42,735 bases of DNA, from positions 1 to 42,735 of the forward strand of contig JBGUJH010000076.1 in the NCBI GenBank assembly GCA_045113775.1. Direction: 5' to 3'. Both the position numbers and the translations under genes were made by a program. Under the pieces are notes generated by a model. The model saw only the letters and a program-made list of their open reading frames with translations. It was not told the DNA's origin and ran no database searches. Positions 7,127-15,825 of the stretch are shown here, in pieces; position 1 is the first letter of the stretch, and every line of letters begins with the position of its first letter. Source of the DNA: CAG-791 sp045113775 (GTDB lineage Bacteria; Bacillota; Clostridia; Lachnospirales; Lachnospiraceae).

Positions 7127-7860
7127 GCGCGCAGAAGCAGACCGGAAGCAGATTAAATCAATATATCGCGTCATGCGGGATCTGTTCCCGAAGGGAAGCG
7201 GACCGCATGATCGAAGCGGGCAGGGTATCAGTGAACGGAACCGAAGCGGTACCGGGAATGAGAATTAAGAGCACGGATGAAGTCAGGGTCGACGGCCGGC
7301 TTCTCAGAGGCGCTCTGAACAAAGTTGTGGTTGCATATTACAAGCCTGTCGGCGTCACTTGCACAAAGAGTGACCGCCACGCGGACAGGACTCTTGACGA
7401 AGCCTTTTCTTTTCCTGTCAGACTGACATATGCCGGCCGGCTGGACAGGGATTCGGAAGGGCTTCTTCTGATGACCAACGACGGAAATCTGATCGACGCG
7501 ATGATGAAAGGGTCTAACGGGCACGAGAAGGAATATATCGTGCGGGTGAGAAGCCGCATTTCGGATGCTGATCTGGAGTATTTCAGAAAGGGCGTAAGGC
7601 TTAAGGAACTTGATACTACGACCCGTCCCTGCAAAGTAGAGCGGCTTGGGGATTATACATTCAGGATCATCCTCACGCAAGGCCTGAACAGGCAGATCAG
7701 AAGAATGTGCAAGGCTGTCGGCAACGAAGTCAAGAAGCTCAAGAGGATCAGGGTGCTCAATGTTGAACTCGGTGCAATGAAGCCGGGGGAACAGAGGATC
7801 ATCAGCGGGGAAGAACTGGAAGAGCTCTACAGTACAGCGGGACAGACACTGATAAAGTAA
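7123..7860 (+). CDS. rluF: 23S rRNA pseudouridine synthase, RluF/RluB type
   Basis: RsuA/RluB/RluF-family enzyme that isomerises a uridine in large-subunit rRNA. An N-terminal S4 RNA-binding domain (LNQYIASCGICSRREADRMI, then EAGRVSVNG) precedes the catalytic domain. The catalytic aspartate is D108 in GRLDRDSEGLLLMTNDG. HEKEYIV and QGLNRQIRRMCKAVG are the motifs most like RluF (U2604), but RluB specificity cannot be excluded. Length is 245 aa. It starts with TTG overlapping the mecA stop, so it is translationally coupled to mecA, and ligA follows after 44 nt. Confidence 0.88.
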   Translation: MSAQKQTGSRLNQYIASCGICSRREADRMIEAGRVSVNGTEAVPGMRIKSTDEVRVDGRLLRGALNKVVVAYYKPVGVTCTKSDRHADRTLDEAFSFPVRLTYAGRLDRDSEGLLLMTNDGNLIDAMMKGSNGHEKEYIVRVRSRISDADLEYFRKGVRLKELDTTTRPCKVERLGDYTFRIILTQGLNRQIRRMCKAVGNEVKKLKRIRVLNVELGAMKPGEQRIISGEELEELYSTAGQTLIK

Positions 7861-7904
7861 GACGGTCAACTATGGTTTGTTTGCCGAAAGATAAGGATTG
7901 AGCA

Positions 7905-9944
7905 ATGCAGCAGGAAAATATGGATGAAGTCAGGAGCACTGAAGGAGCCGGGAAGATCTCCGAGGCGGATTACGGCCGCATGAAGGAGCTGACGCAGCTG
8001 CTTAACCGCGCTTCGGAAGCCTATTATAATAAAGATACCGAGATCATGAGCAATCTCGAATATGACAGGCTCTACGACGAACTGGCGGCGCTCGAGAAGC
8101 GCACGGGGATCGTGTTAGCCGGCTCGCCGACCGTTCACGTCGGTTATACTGCCGCGGACGAGCTGCCCAAGGAAAGGCACGACAGTCCGATGCTCTCCCT
8201 CGATAAGACAAAAGATCGAGAAGCGCTGGCTCAGTGGCTGGGAGGTCACGAGGGACTTCTGTCCTGGAAACTTGACGGGCTCACAGTTGTCCTTACTTAC
8301 GAAGACGGAAAGCTGGCCAAAGCCGTGACCAGAGGAAACGGAGAGATCGGCGAAGTCATCACCGATAATGCCAGAGTATTCAGAAACCTTCCTGTCCATA
8401 TTCCCTGCAGGGAGACGATCGTGCTGCGCGGGGAGGCGGTCATAAGGTATTCTGACTTCGAGAAGATAAATGAAGAGCTTGAGGCTGAAGCCGCAGCCAC
8501 AGGAGATCTGAGCGATGTGCGCTATAAGAATCCCAGAAACCTCTGCAGCGGAAGCGTCAGGCAGCTCAACAATCAGATCACGGCAAAAAGAAGAGTCAGG
8601 TTCTACGCGTTTTCCCTGGTTCAGGCCGGCGGTCTGTCTTTTGACAATTCCAGACAGAAACAGATGGAATTCCTCGCGGAGCAGGGATTTGAAACGGTGG
8701 AATTTGTGCGCGTCACCCCCGAAAATGTTGTAGAGAAAGTCGGGGAATTTGAGAAGAAGATCGCGTCAAATGACCTTCCTTCCGACGGACTTGTACTCAC
8801 GCTCGACGACATCGCGTACGGGGAATCCCTCGGTACTACTTCTAAATTCCCCCGAAATTCCATTGCCTTCAAGTGGGCGGACGAACTGATGGAGACAACG
8901 CTCACCGGTGTGGAGTGGAGCGCGAGCCGCACAGGCCTCATCAATCCCGTGGCTGTTTTCGAGCCGGTGGAGCTGGAAGGCACGACAGTGAAGAGGGCTT
9001 CGGTGCACAATATCAGTATTGTCAGGGAGCTCAGGCTCGGAATCGGAGACCGGATCACAGTTTACAAAGCCAATATGATCATCCCGCAGATCGCGGAGAA
9101 TCTTACCGGATCGGGCACACTGCAGATCCCTTCCGAATGTCCCGTCTGCGGACAGGAGACAATGATCAGAAGGGACAATGACACAGAAGTGCTGATCTGT
9201 ACGAATCCCGACTGCGCAGCCAAGAAGATCAAGGCCTTTTCACTTTTTGTGAGCCGCAGCGCCATGAACATTGACGGCCTGTCGGAAGCGACCCTTGAGA
9301 AACTGATCGCCGCAGGCCTGATCCATAATTTTGCGGATATTTACCATCTGAGTGAACACAGAGACGTGATCGAGAATATGGAGGGATTCGGGCGCAGGTC
9401 CTGCGACAAGCTTTTTGAGGCTGTCGAGAAGTCCAGGGTGACGACTCCTGCCAGAGTCCTGGGAGCCATAGGGATTCCCGGAATCGGTATGTCGGGCGCA
9501 AGGATCCTGTGCTCTCACTTCAGAGATGACCTTGAGGAGATCAGGAAAGCCGACGCTCAGACTCTGTCGGAAGTGGAAGGAATCGGACCTGTGCTGGCCG
9601 ACAATATCAGGAAATATTTTGAAGACGCCGGTCTCTCGGCCGCGCTGGATACGCTTCTGGGTGAGCTCCATCTTCAGAGAGAGAGCACGCAGGATAAGCC
9701 GCAGACCCTGGCGGGTAAAACATTTGTGATCACCGGGAGCGTGCACCGCTTTGCGAACAGGAATGAGCTTAAGGACAAGATCATCAGTCTCGGCGGAAAG
9801 GCCGCGGGAAGTGTGTCTTCCAAAACGGATTATCTGATCAACAACGACGTGAACTCGTCATCGACAAAAAATAAGAAAGCAAGGGAGCTCGGAATTCCCA
9901 TTCTTTCGGAAGAAGACTTTCTTGCGATGATCGGTGAAGAGTAA
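7905..9944 (+). CDS. ligA: NAD-dependent DNA ligase
   Basis: Seals DNA nicks using NAD in replication and repair. Domain order: N-terminal Ia domain (AYYNKDTEIMSNLEYDRLYDEL split over residues 39-60), adenylation domain with nucleophile K122 in SWKLDGLTV, OB fold (VGASVHN-like TTVKRASVHN), four-cysteine zinc finger (CPVCG...CTNPDCAAK), helix-hairpin-helix repeats (GIPGIGMSGAR, VEGIGPVLADN) and a C-terminal BRCT domain (LAGKTFVITGSVHRFANR). Length 679 aa is normal. The adenylation motifs differ from the common form: SWKLDG instead of xPKIDG, and RGNGEIGEVIT instead of RGDGxxGEDVT. From memory this is the variant usual in Lachnospiraceae. It sits between the rluF-like gene and metA with short gaps, probably in one operon. 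Confidence 0.97.
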   Translation: MQQENMDEVRSTEGAGKISEADYGRMKELTQLLNRASEAYYNKDTEIMSNLEYDRLYDELAALEKRTGIVLAGSPTVHVGYTAADELPKERHDSPMLSLDKTKDREALAQWLGGHEGLLSWKLDGLTVVLTYEDGKLAKAVTRGNGEIGEVITDNARVFRNLPVHIPCRETIVLRGEAVIRYSDFEKINEELEAEAAATGDLSDVRYKNPRNLCSGSVRQLNNQITAKRRVRFYAFSLVQAGGLSFDNSRQKQMEFLAEQGFETVEFVRVTPENVVEKVGEFEKKIASNDLPSDGLVLTLDDIAYGESLGTTSKFPRNSIAFKWADELMETTLTGVEWSASRTGLINPVAVFEPVELEGTTVKRASVHNISIVRELRLGIGDRITVYKANMIIPQIAENLTGSGTLQIPSECPVCGQETMIRRDNDTEVLICTNPDCAAKKIKAFSLFVSRSAMNIDGLSEATLEKLIAAGLIHNFADIYHLSEHRDVIENMEGFGRRSCDKLFEAVEKSRVTTPARVLGAIGIPGIGMSGARILCSHFRDDLEEIRKADAQTLSEVEGIGPVLADNIRKYFEDAGLSAALDTLLGELHLQRESTQDKPQTLAGKTFVITGSVHRFANRNELKDKIISLGGKAAGSVSSKTDYLINNDVNSSSTKNKKARELGIPILSEEDFLAMIGEE

Positions 9945-9979
9945 CGGCTTTTCAGCGATAAGAATACGGAGGAAATACT

Positions 9980-10897
9980 ATGCCTATCAAAATACAGAAT
10001 GACCTGCCGGTGAAGGAAATACTGGAGAAAGAAAACCTGTTTGTCGTCGACGAGAACCGGGCGATCCACCAGGATATCCGTCCCCTGCAGCTCTGTATTC
10101 TGAACCTGATGCCCAAGAAGGAGGAGACAGAACTGCAGCTGCTGCGGATGCTTTCCAACACGCCTCTGCAGATCGATGTCACGTTCATGCGCATGAGCTC
10201 TCACAAATCTCTCAATACAGCGATCTCCCATCTCCAGAAGTTCTATTATACTTTCGAGGAGCTCAGGGAGCAGAGATTTGACGGTCTCATCATTACAGGC
10301 GCTCCGGTGGAAAAGATGGAATACGAAGAAGTTGATTACTGGCCGGAGCTCTGCGAAGTATTCGCCTGGAGCAAGACAAACGTTTTCAGCACTTTCCACA
10401 TCTGCTGGGGAGCACAGGCAGGACTGTACTATCACTATGGTCTCCAAAAGAAGATGCTGCCCCAAAAGCTCTTTGGCGTATACTCACACAAGGTGCGCCA
10501 CAGAAGAGAGCCTTTGGTCCGCGGTTTCGACGATTATTTCCTTATTCCCCACAGCCGTTATACGGAAGTCCCCGCCAGGGCGATCCACGGCTGCAAGGAT
10601 CTGAGGATCCTGGCCGAGTCGGACGAAGCCGGCGTGCTCCTGTGCATGTCACGGGACGGGAGGAAGATCTTCATTATGGGTCATGCGGAATATGACCGCA
10701 ATACTCTAAGGGACGAGTACACCAGGGACGCGCGGAAAGGGCTCGGGACTGCTATTCCGATCAACTATTTCCCCGATGACGATCCGGAGAAAAAACCCCT
10801 TCTGGAATGGCGCGCGCACAGCTATCTTTTGTACAGCAACTGGCTCAACTATTATGTATACCAGCTGACGCCTTATGACTTGAATGAGATTCACTGA
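9980..10897 (+). CDS. metA: Homoserine O-acetyltransferase (MetA family)
   Basis: Activates homoserine for methionine synthesis. The catalytic cysteine is C142 in FHICWGAQAGLYYHYG; the GHAEYD motif near residue 236 supplies the His and Glu. Residue 111 is Glu (GAPVEKMEYEEV); work on this family links Glu111 to acetyl-CoA and Gly111 to succinyl-CoA, so the acetyl-CoA enzyme is predicted despite homology to the E. coli succinyltransferase. Length 305 aa is typical. ATG follows a CGGAGGAAATACT ribosome site 35 nt after ligA. No SAM riboswitch or S-box-like leader is visible in the short gap, so control would be at the operon level. Confidence 0.95.
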   Translation: MPIKIQNDLPVKEILEKENLFVVDENRAIHQDIRPLQLCILNLMPKKEETELQLLRMLSNTPLQIDVTFMRMSSHKSLNTAISHLQKFYYTFEELREQRFDGLIITGAPVEKMEYEEVDYWPELCEVFAWSKTNVFSTFHICWGAQAGLYYHYGLQKKMLPQKLFGVYSHKVRHRREPLVRGFDDYFLIPHSRYTEVPARAIHGCKDLRILAESDEAGVLLCMSRDGRKIFIMGHAEYDRNTLRDEYTRDARKGLGTAIPINYFPDDDPEKKPLLEWRAHSYLLYSNWLNYYVYQLTPYDLNEIH

Positions 10898-10958
10898 GCA
10901 GCTTTGTTTCTCCGGGAACGGGGAGCGGATTTCATTTTTCGAAGAACTGGATTGACAT

Positions 10959-13574
10959 ATGGATGATCTTCATTTGAAACAAACGGAGAAAAGATGCTTT
11001 GCGGTACTCTCCGGTACCACACCGAGCGGCGAAGAATTCATGGATTCTCCGACCTTTTTCCTGAGCAGGGCTCAGATGAGGGACAGGCTATGGTTTCTGA
11101 TCTTTCTGGAGGCTCTGATCGCGATCGAAAACGGGTCTGAGGATTATTTCGAGACGGATTATATTCTGGCTGTCAACGAGTATCTGGTCAGAAGATCGGA
11201 TCTCTCTGTCCGCATGCTCAATTTATGGATCTCGGGACAGAACTTCCGGTCCATGCAGGAAGTTACGGATTTCTTTAACGACCGGTACCGCGTGACAGGG
11301 CAGTTTTTCAGGGATAACCAGCTCTTGTGCCGCAGGGAGTGGCAGGAAACCGCTTCAGTGTACAGAGCCCGCTGGATCTCGGCAGTAAGGGCGCAGGAGG
11401 ATATTCCCGAGGAGATCGTAAAATACAATCTCGGTCTGGGTGACCGGAAATTCAGGGAGAACCCGGTAAATTATCTTCTGGGCGTGCAGGAAGAGGAACG
11501 GCTGCATTATATCGCCTTGATCGCTGAGAGCATCTACGAATACGAACACGCCGCGGGAACAAATGTCGCTGTGCGCTCCGTAAAGAGCAGCAGAGAGTTT
11601 GTCAGAGATTTCGGCAACCTTCTGAATACATATGTGAAATACCCGGAAGATCCGGAGATCCAGACTCTGACGCTCATGGTCCACATGGATATGGACAGCA
11701 GGGACTTTAAGGACGATATCAAGAGAAGGACTTATTTCAACAACTATCTGCGAAGCGCCGCTTATATGTGGCATACGAACCAGAACGGCTGCAGAAGAGC
11801 AGTCTGTGAAAAATGGGAGGAGTACGGCGTCTATTTCCGCAGTCTCCCTCAGGACGGGCAGGAACCTATTGTTCCCGAACTCTATCCGGACGAAGCAGTG
11901 CTCAATATTGAGCACTTCCAGAACGATCCTCTCACATATCTCCGGCAGGAGATGAAGAGAGAGGAGAGCATCCATTTTCTGACAATGCTTCACGCGACAT
12001 CGAGCTCTCACGAAAACGCGGCTCTTGCGGCATATCTGATCACCAGATGGCTGACCGATCCGGCTGATGAGCATGCAACGGAGATGGATTCCTTCTTCGG
12101 ATGGGAAAATGAAAATGACGATGACAGGACTTATGCCGTAGAGCAGGATATCTGGGATCTCGTCTCAAAATGGAGATACAACTACAAGAAATGCAGGAAT
12201 ATAGTGAAAGCGGACTGGCCTGCCTTTGAAGAAGCCTACGGACATGTGATCGCAGACAACGTTGTGCCTGAGGATCTTCAGGACTTCGCGCAGATCCTGG
12301 AAAACGCTGATTTTGTTGAAGACCCGATCGTTTTCCTCAGGGAGATGGAAAGGGATGAGATCGAAAAGTTTGTGGACTTCTGCGCGGCTTTGAACGGAAT
12401 GGATGAACACGACGCAGCCGTCTTTGCGGACGCGGCGCTCACGTGGCTTGAGACCCCTTCCAACGACGGTGCCCGACAGGTCATGCACAGGATCGGCGGC
12501 TGGAGGGCGGCCGGCGTCTCCGAAGAGATCGCTGCGCTGCGGGATTTCTTTGAGAAAGCGGCAGTATCCTGGAAGTTCAATTACGGAGGACTCAGGAGCA
12601 GCGCGGTCTTTGATCGCAAGAACTACTTCATGCAGCTGTCGGAGCACAGAGGAGAGAACAGGACCGAAGCCTTTGAACAGGAATTCCGCTCCTTTGCCCG
12701 GATCATGGAAGAAGAACGTTTTCTGGATCATCCTGTGAGCTACCTGCGGCATATGAACCAGATACAATGCGAGAGGTTCCTTCTGTTCCTGGCGGCAGTA
12801 TCCGGGATGGAACCGGAAAACGCCCTCCGCTTCGCGGTCGTGTTCAAAAACGCGATATTTTATCCCAATGACGGTCTCAGGAAGAGGGTCGATATGATCC
12901 TGGGACGGATCAGTCATGACGACAGGCAGAGGACGGCGTCCATTGAAGAGCTGCTCACCGGTTCTGTGAAAGAATACGGGAGAAACGAAGAGAGATGCGC
13001 CGCGGTACAAGAGAACTGGGCTGCCTACGCAAGAGTGTTCGACGACTATCACGAGAAACAGAAGAAGAATCACTGGGAGCTCAACGAACTTAATGTAAGG
13101 AAACTGTTCCGGTACTGCACTACGAGCAGAGAAAGTGCAAGTACGGTGAGGCCCGAAGATGACGGAACGGTCGTTGTCCGGCTTCTTGGTGACGAGGCGC
13201 CCGTAAAGCTCAGGTTTAAGGACGTTGCCCTCAGCGCGGAGAGGATCTACAGCGAGCAGGTGGGAGAGATCCTGCGGTTTATGCTGGGACAGCTGGAGAT
13301 GTTCCATCTGCGCGGCGAGAACCGCAGCCAGCGGACATATCCGGTGACTTATCCGGTAGAAATGATCCGCACTCGGGTAAACGCGTACGGTGAGAAGATC
13401 CAGTGGACTGATTCCGAGAAAATAATATGTCAGCTGTTGTATCTGGCTGTAGGCGCCGAACTGCTTCCCCCTCTGCATCAGTCGTTGAATGACCGCACAG
13501 GGGAGGTGACCCTGATCCTCAAGCTTGATGAAAAGGGCGCCGACAAAATAGAGACGATCCTTCGCAGTATCTGA
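10959..13574 (+). CDS. Unknown 871-aa protein with five internal repeats
   Basis: I do not recognise the family. No signal peptide or membrane helix is evident, so it should be cytoplasmic. It contains about five diverged repeats of 130-155 residues, starting near residues 41, 164, 319, 451 and 587. Each unit opens with a block like FxxxPxxYLRxMxxxExxxFLxFL (FVEDPIVFLREMERDEIEKF, FLDHPVSYLRHMNQIQCERF, FQNDPLTYLRQEMKREESIH). A middle block resembles LxxPxDxxxxxMxxxxGW, and the unit closes with NYxxCRxxVxxxWxxY (YNYKKCRNIVKADWPAFEEAY, GRNEERCAAVQENWAAY). The C-terminal 170 residues are different and end in a mixed alpha/beta segment. The start ATG lacks a clear ribosome site. It is the last gene of the mecA-rluF-ligA-metA run, 61 nt after metA, but function cannot be inferred from that. 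Confidence 0.85.
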   Translation: MDDLHLKQTEKRCFAVLSGTTPSGEEFMDSPTFFLSRAQMRDRLWFLIFLEALIAIENGSEDYFETDYILAVNEYLVRRSDLSVRMLNLWISGQNFRSMQEVTDFFNDRYRVTGQFFRDNQLLCRREWQETASVYRARWISAVRAQEDIPEEIVKYNLGLGDRKFRENPVNYLLGVQEEERLHYIALIAESIYEYEHAAGTNVAVRSVKSSREFVRDFGNLLNTYVKYPEDPEIQTLTLMVHMDMDSRDFKDDIKRRTYFNNYLRSAAYMWHTNQNGCRRAVCEKWEEYGVYFRSLPQDGQEPIVPELYPDEAVLNIEHFQNDPLTYLRQEMKREESIHFLTMLHATSSSHENAALAAYLITRWLTDPADEHATEMDSFFGWENENDDDRTYAVEQDIWDLVSKWRYNYKKCRNIVKADWPAFEEAYGHVIADNVVPEDLQDFAQILENADFVEDPIVFLREMERDEIEKFVDFCAALNGMDEHDAAVFADAALTWLETPSNDGARQVMHRIGGWRAAGVSEEIAALRDFFEKAAVSWKFNYGGLRSSAVFDRKNYFMQLSEHRGENRTEAFEQEFRSFARIMEEERFLDHPVSYLRHMNQIQCERFLLFLAAVSGMEPENALRFAVVFKNAIFYPNDGLRKRVDMILGRISHDDRQRTASIEELLTGSVKEYGRNEERCAAVQENWAAYARVFDDYHEKQKKNHWELNELNVRKLFRYCTTSRESASTVRPEDDGTVVVRLLGDEAPVKLRFKDVALSAERIYSEQVGEILRFMLGQLEMFHLRGENRSQRTYPVTYPVEMIRTRVNAYGEKIQWTDSEKIICQLLYLAVGAELLPPLHQSLNDRTGEVTLILKLDEKGADKIETILRSI

Positions 13575-13666
13575 TCTCTGCATCATTTTTCCAAAGGGAA
13601 ATTTCCTGACATGAACAGAGATTGGTTTAATTTTGGTCGTTAATCCAAGTTTATTTAAATTTTATA

Positions 13667-13695
13667 TTTACATGATAAATCAACAAAAATATAAT
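13667..13695 (+). promoter_or_regulatory. Strong promoter for the zinc-ribbon protein gene
   Basis: TTTACA (13667-13672), a 17-nt spacer and consensus TATAAT (13690-13695) in an AT-rich gap. The leader to the ATG is about 55 nt. This starts a new transcription unit after the 871-aa gene. Confidence 0.75.
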
Positions 13696-13755
13696 AGATA
13701 AGTGAGAGTCCTACAGGATTCATAATATGTTTACGGGTACAGGAGGTTTTGAAAC

Positions 13756-14583
13756 ATGTCTGGTAAAGATCCGGAGCTGTCACGCCTTGGCGAGGCACTC
13801 AGCAGTGCAAGATCTGCATACGCAGCAGCAAAAAAAATCACAGACGAGACCAAGGCGCGATTAAATGAGACGGGAAGCAGAATTCAGACATTTAATGCGA
13901 AGATTTCGGAGTTGAAGAAAGGGATTGACGCAGAATACAGTGCCATGAGAGCTGAGCGCGCAAACGGCGACCGTGATGCTGCTGACGGGCACCGCTCGCT
14001 GGCGCAGCAGATGCAGGAAAAACTTACGGAGATCTATGAATCCAAGAAGGCCTGCTTTGGAGAACTGGACGAAGCACGGGCAGCGTTTAACAAAGCACTT
14101 GATACTCAGAAGATCCTAAGGGACAAGGTGCAGGAAGCCTGGGACGGATTTAACGCAAGGCTTGAATACCTCAAGAGTGAAAACGCCAAGGAACAGGCTA
14201 AATGGAAAGAAAAGCCGTGTAAGATCTGCGGTGTGCCGATCCGCTATAACGTGGAGTGGAAGCACATCCCTAATCTCTGCAAGGAATGTTTTGATAAAGA
14301 TAAAGCGAACTGGGAAGATCGGACATGCGCTAAATGCGGCAAGACTTTCAGGATCAACAAGGGCTGGGAGCATATTCCGACGATCTGCAGTGAGTGCCGC
14401 AAGATCGTGAAAGCGGAAAAGGCGGCCAGAGAGAATGAAAAGGCAGCAAGACTCCAGGAAGAGAAAGAGGCCGTCGAAGAGAGCGTCAGAAAGGCTCAGG
14501 AAGAGAGAGAAGCAGCCGCTTCCGCACTCGTGGATGTCGCCAATGAAGCCGTAGGCACAGAAGCCGGCTCAGAAGAGAACTGA
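13756..14583 (+). CDS. Coiled-coil protein with two tandem zinc ribbons, function unknown
   Basis: No assigned function. Residues about 8-145 are Ala/Lys/Glu-rich and predicted coiled coil. Two copies of a CxxC-16-CxxC zinc ribbon follow: C155/C158/C175/C178 and C191/C194/C211/C214. Both have the internal pattern CGxxxRxNxxWxHIPxxCxxC, so one is a duplicate of the other. A second charged helix (residues about 216-256) and a Glu/Ala-rich tail end the 275-aa protein. There is no signal peptide or membrane segment. It has its own consensus promoter and an AGGAGG ribosome site, so it is likely well expressed. A structural, nucleic-acid-binding or phage/stress-related role is possible, but nothing in the context decides it. 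Confidence 0.85.
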   Translation: MSGKDPELSRLGEALSSARSAYAAAKKITDETKARLNETGSRIQTFNAKISELKKGIDAEYSAMRAERANGDRDAADGHRSLAQQMQEKLTEIYESKKACFGELDEARAAFNKALDTQKILRDKVQEAWDGFNARLEYLKSENAKEQAKWKEKPCKICGVPIRYNVEWKHIPNLCKECFDKDKANWEDRTCAKCGKTFRINKGWEHIPTICSECRKIVKAEKAARENEKAARLQEEKEAVEESVRKAQEEREAAASALVDVANEAVGTEAGSEEN

Positions 14584-14624
14584 TTCTTTTTCTTTTAAGA
14601 AAGATATTGGCAAAGTGATAGCTC

Positions 14625-14674
14625 AAAGAGGAATTGCTGTGGCAGAAGAGGTCTGACATGGGAATTCCTCTTTT
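14625..14674 (+). terminator. Terminator-like inverted repeat after the zinc-ribbon gene
   Basis: AAAGAGGAATT (14625-14635) pairs with AATTCCTCTTT (14663-14673) over a 27-nt loop and ends in TTTT. The large loop makes it less certain than the other terminators. Confidence 0.5.
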
Positions 14675-14750
14675 GCAATACGCTGCGCATTTATGTGCGG
14701 CTAAAGACGAACAGCCGGCAGCAGCCGGGAATCAGAGGGGAATTGAGAGA

Positions 14751-15662
14751 ATGGCCGAGATATTTGAGGTAAGGATCAAAAGCGGAGAGAGCCTTAAGGG
14801 GTGGCACTGGCCGGCTGAGGAGCCGGTCACGAATCTTACGATCATCACCGGCATGAATGAATATGCGCTGCGCTACGCGCCGTTTGCTGAGTGGATGAAC
14901 AGTCACCATATCAATGTCTGGTGTCTGGACGCGTTCGGACAGGGGCTGAACGCGCCATCTGTAAAGCTGCTGGAGCGCTGGCCGGAAGGCGCATTTGACA
15001 AGACAGTAAAGGCTCTTTATCAAATGGTCAGATTGGCGGACGCCAACGGGCTGCCCACATTTCTTATGGGACATTCAATGGGCTCCTTTATGGTACAGGC
15101 ATTTTTGGAAAAGTATCCCCGCAGTACGAGCGGCATCATTCTGTGCGGATCCAACGGCGGACAGAGGAGTCTGATGAAGACCGGTTATAATATCGCCAAG
15201 AGCATCGTACTGGACCATAACTGGTATGAGGCTAATCCTACGCTGCAGAACCTGGGAATGGGAGGCTTTGCCAAAGCAGTGAAGGATCGCGAGACCGATT
15301 TTGACTGGCTCTCTTATAACAGGGAGAATGTGCAGGCCTATATTGACGATCCCTATTGCGGACAGGAGAATACGGGAGGTTTCTGGAAGGAATTCCTCAA
15401 AGGGCTCTCCCGGATCTGGGAAAACGGGGAGATGATGAAGATCTCCGGCCGCGAGAAAATCTTTATTATTTCCGGGCAGGACGATCCTGTCGGCCGTATG
15501 GGAAAAGGACCCGTCTGGCTCTGGAGAAAATACAGAAGCCTGGGGATCACCGGAGCGATCCTGAAGCTCTACCCTAATATGAGGCATGAGATCCTCAATG
15601 AGACAGACAAAGAGATCGTCTACAAAGACATCCTCTGCTTTATACAGCCCAGATATCGATAG
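14751..15662 (+). CDS. Alpha/beta hydrolase, monoacylglycerol lipase/lysophospholipase-like
   Basis: Serine hydrolase of the alpha/beta-hydrolase fold. The nucleophile elbow is GHSMGSF, preceded by the oxyanion-region TIITGMNEYALRYAPFAEW. The acid is in IISGQDDPVGRMG, and the histidine in YPNMRHEILNE, a block characteristic of bacterial monoglyceride lipases. There is no signal peptide, so it should act in the cytoplasm. I chose ATG 14751 after AGAGGGGAATTGAGAGA (303 aa); an in-frame start at 14634 would place the N-terminus inside the terminator-like repeat. The substrate is not determined by sequence. The gene stands alone between two regions with hairpins. Confidence 0.85.
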   Translation: MAEIFEVRIKSGESLKGWHWPAEEPVTNLTIITGMNEYALRYAPFAEWMNSHHINVWCLDAFGQGLNAPSVKLLERWPEGAFDKTVKALYQMVRLADANGLPTFLMGHSMGSFMVQAFLEKYPRSTSGIILCGSNGGQRSLMKTGYNIAKSIVLDHNWYEANPTLQNLGMGGFAKAVKDRETDFDWLSYNRENVQAYIDDPYCGQENTGGFWKEFLKGLSRIWENGEMMKISGREKIFIISGQDDPVGRMGKGPVWLWRKYRSLGITGAILKLYPNMRHEILNETDKEIVYKDILCFIQPRYR

Positions 15663-15669
15663 AATAGAC

Positions 15670-15698
15670 AAATATACAATAACACTTTTGTATATTTT
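15670..15698. repeat. AT-rich perfect inverted repeat upstream of the PurF-like gene
   Basis: AAATATACAA (15670-15679) and TTGTATATTT (15688-15697) flank an 8-nt loop. With the T run after it, this could terminate the hydrolase gene, or it could be an operator for the gene starting at 15826. Downstream, TTACAA (15747-15752) and GATAAT (15768-15773) at 15-nt spacing are a weak promoter candidate. Confidence 0.45.
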
Positions 15699-15825
15699 GA
15701 CCGAAACCACCCATCTGCAAAACCTTATTTAGTGTATTCCCACAGATTACAAACTGCGCCTTAAGATGATAATATTAGCGTAGTTCAATGGAAAAAATGC
15801 GAATTCACGAAAGTAAGGAGGCCGC

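Noticed and set aside
9945..9979. SAM riboswitch before metA
   Set aside because: The gap is only 35 nt and carries just a ribosome site.
12165..13586. 473-codon open frame antisense to the 871-aa gene
   Set aside because: The sense frame carries the internal repeats and continues the operon; the antisense product has no recognisable motif.
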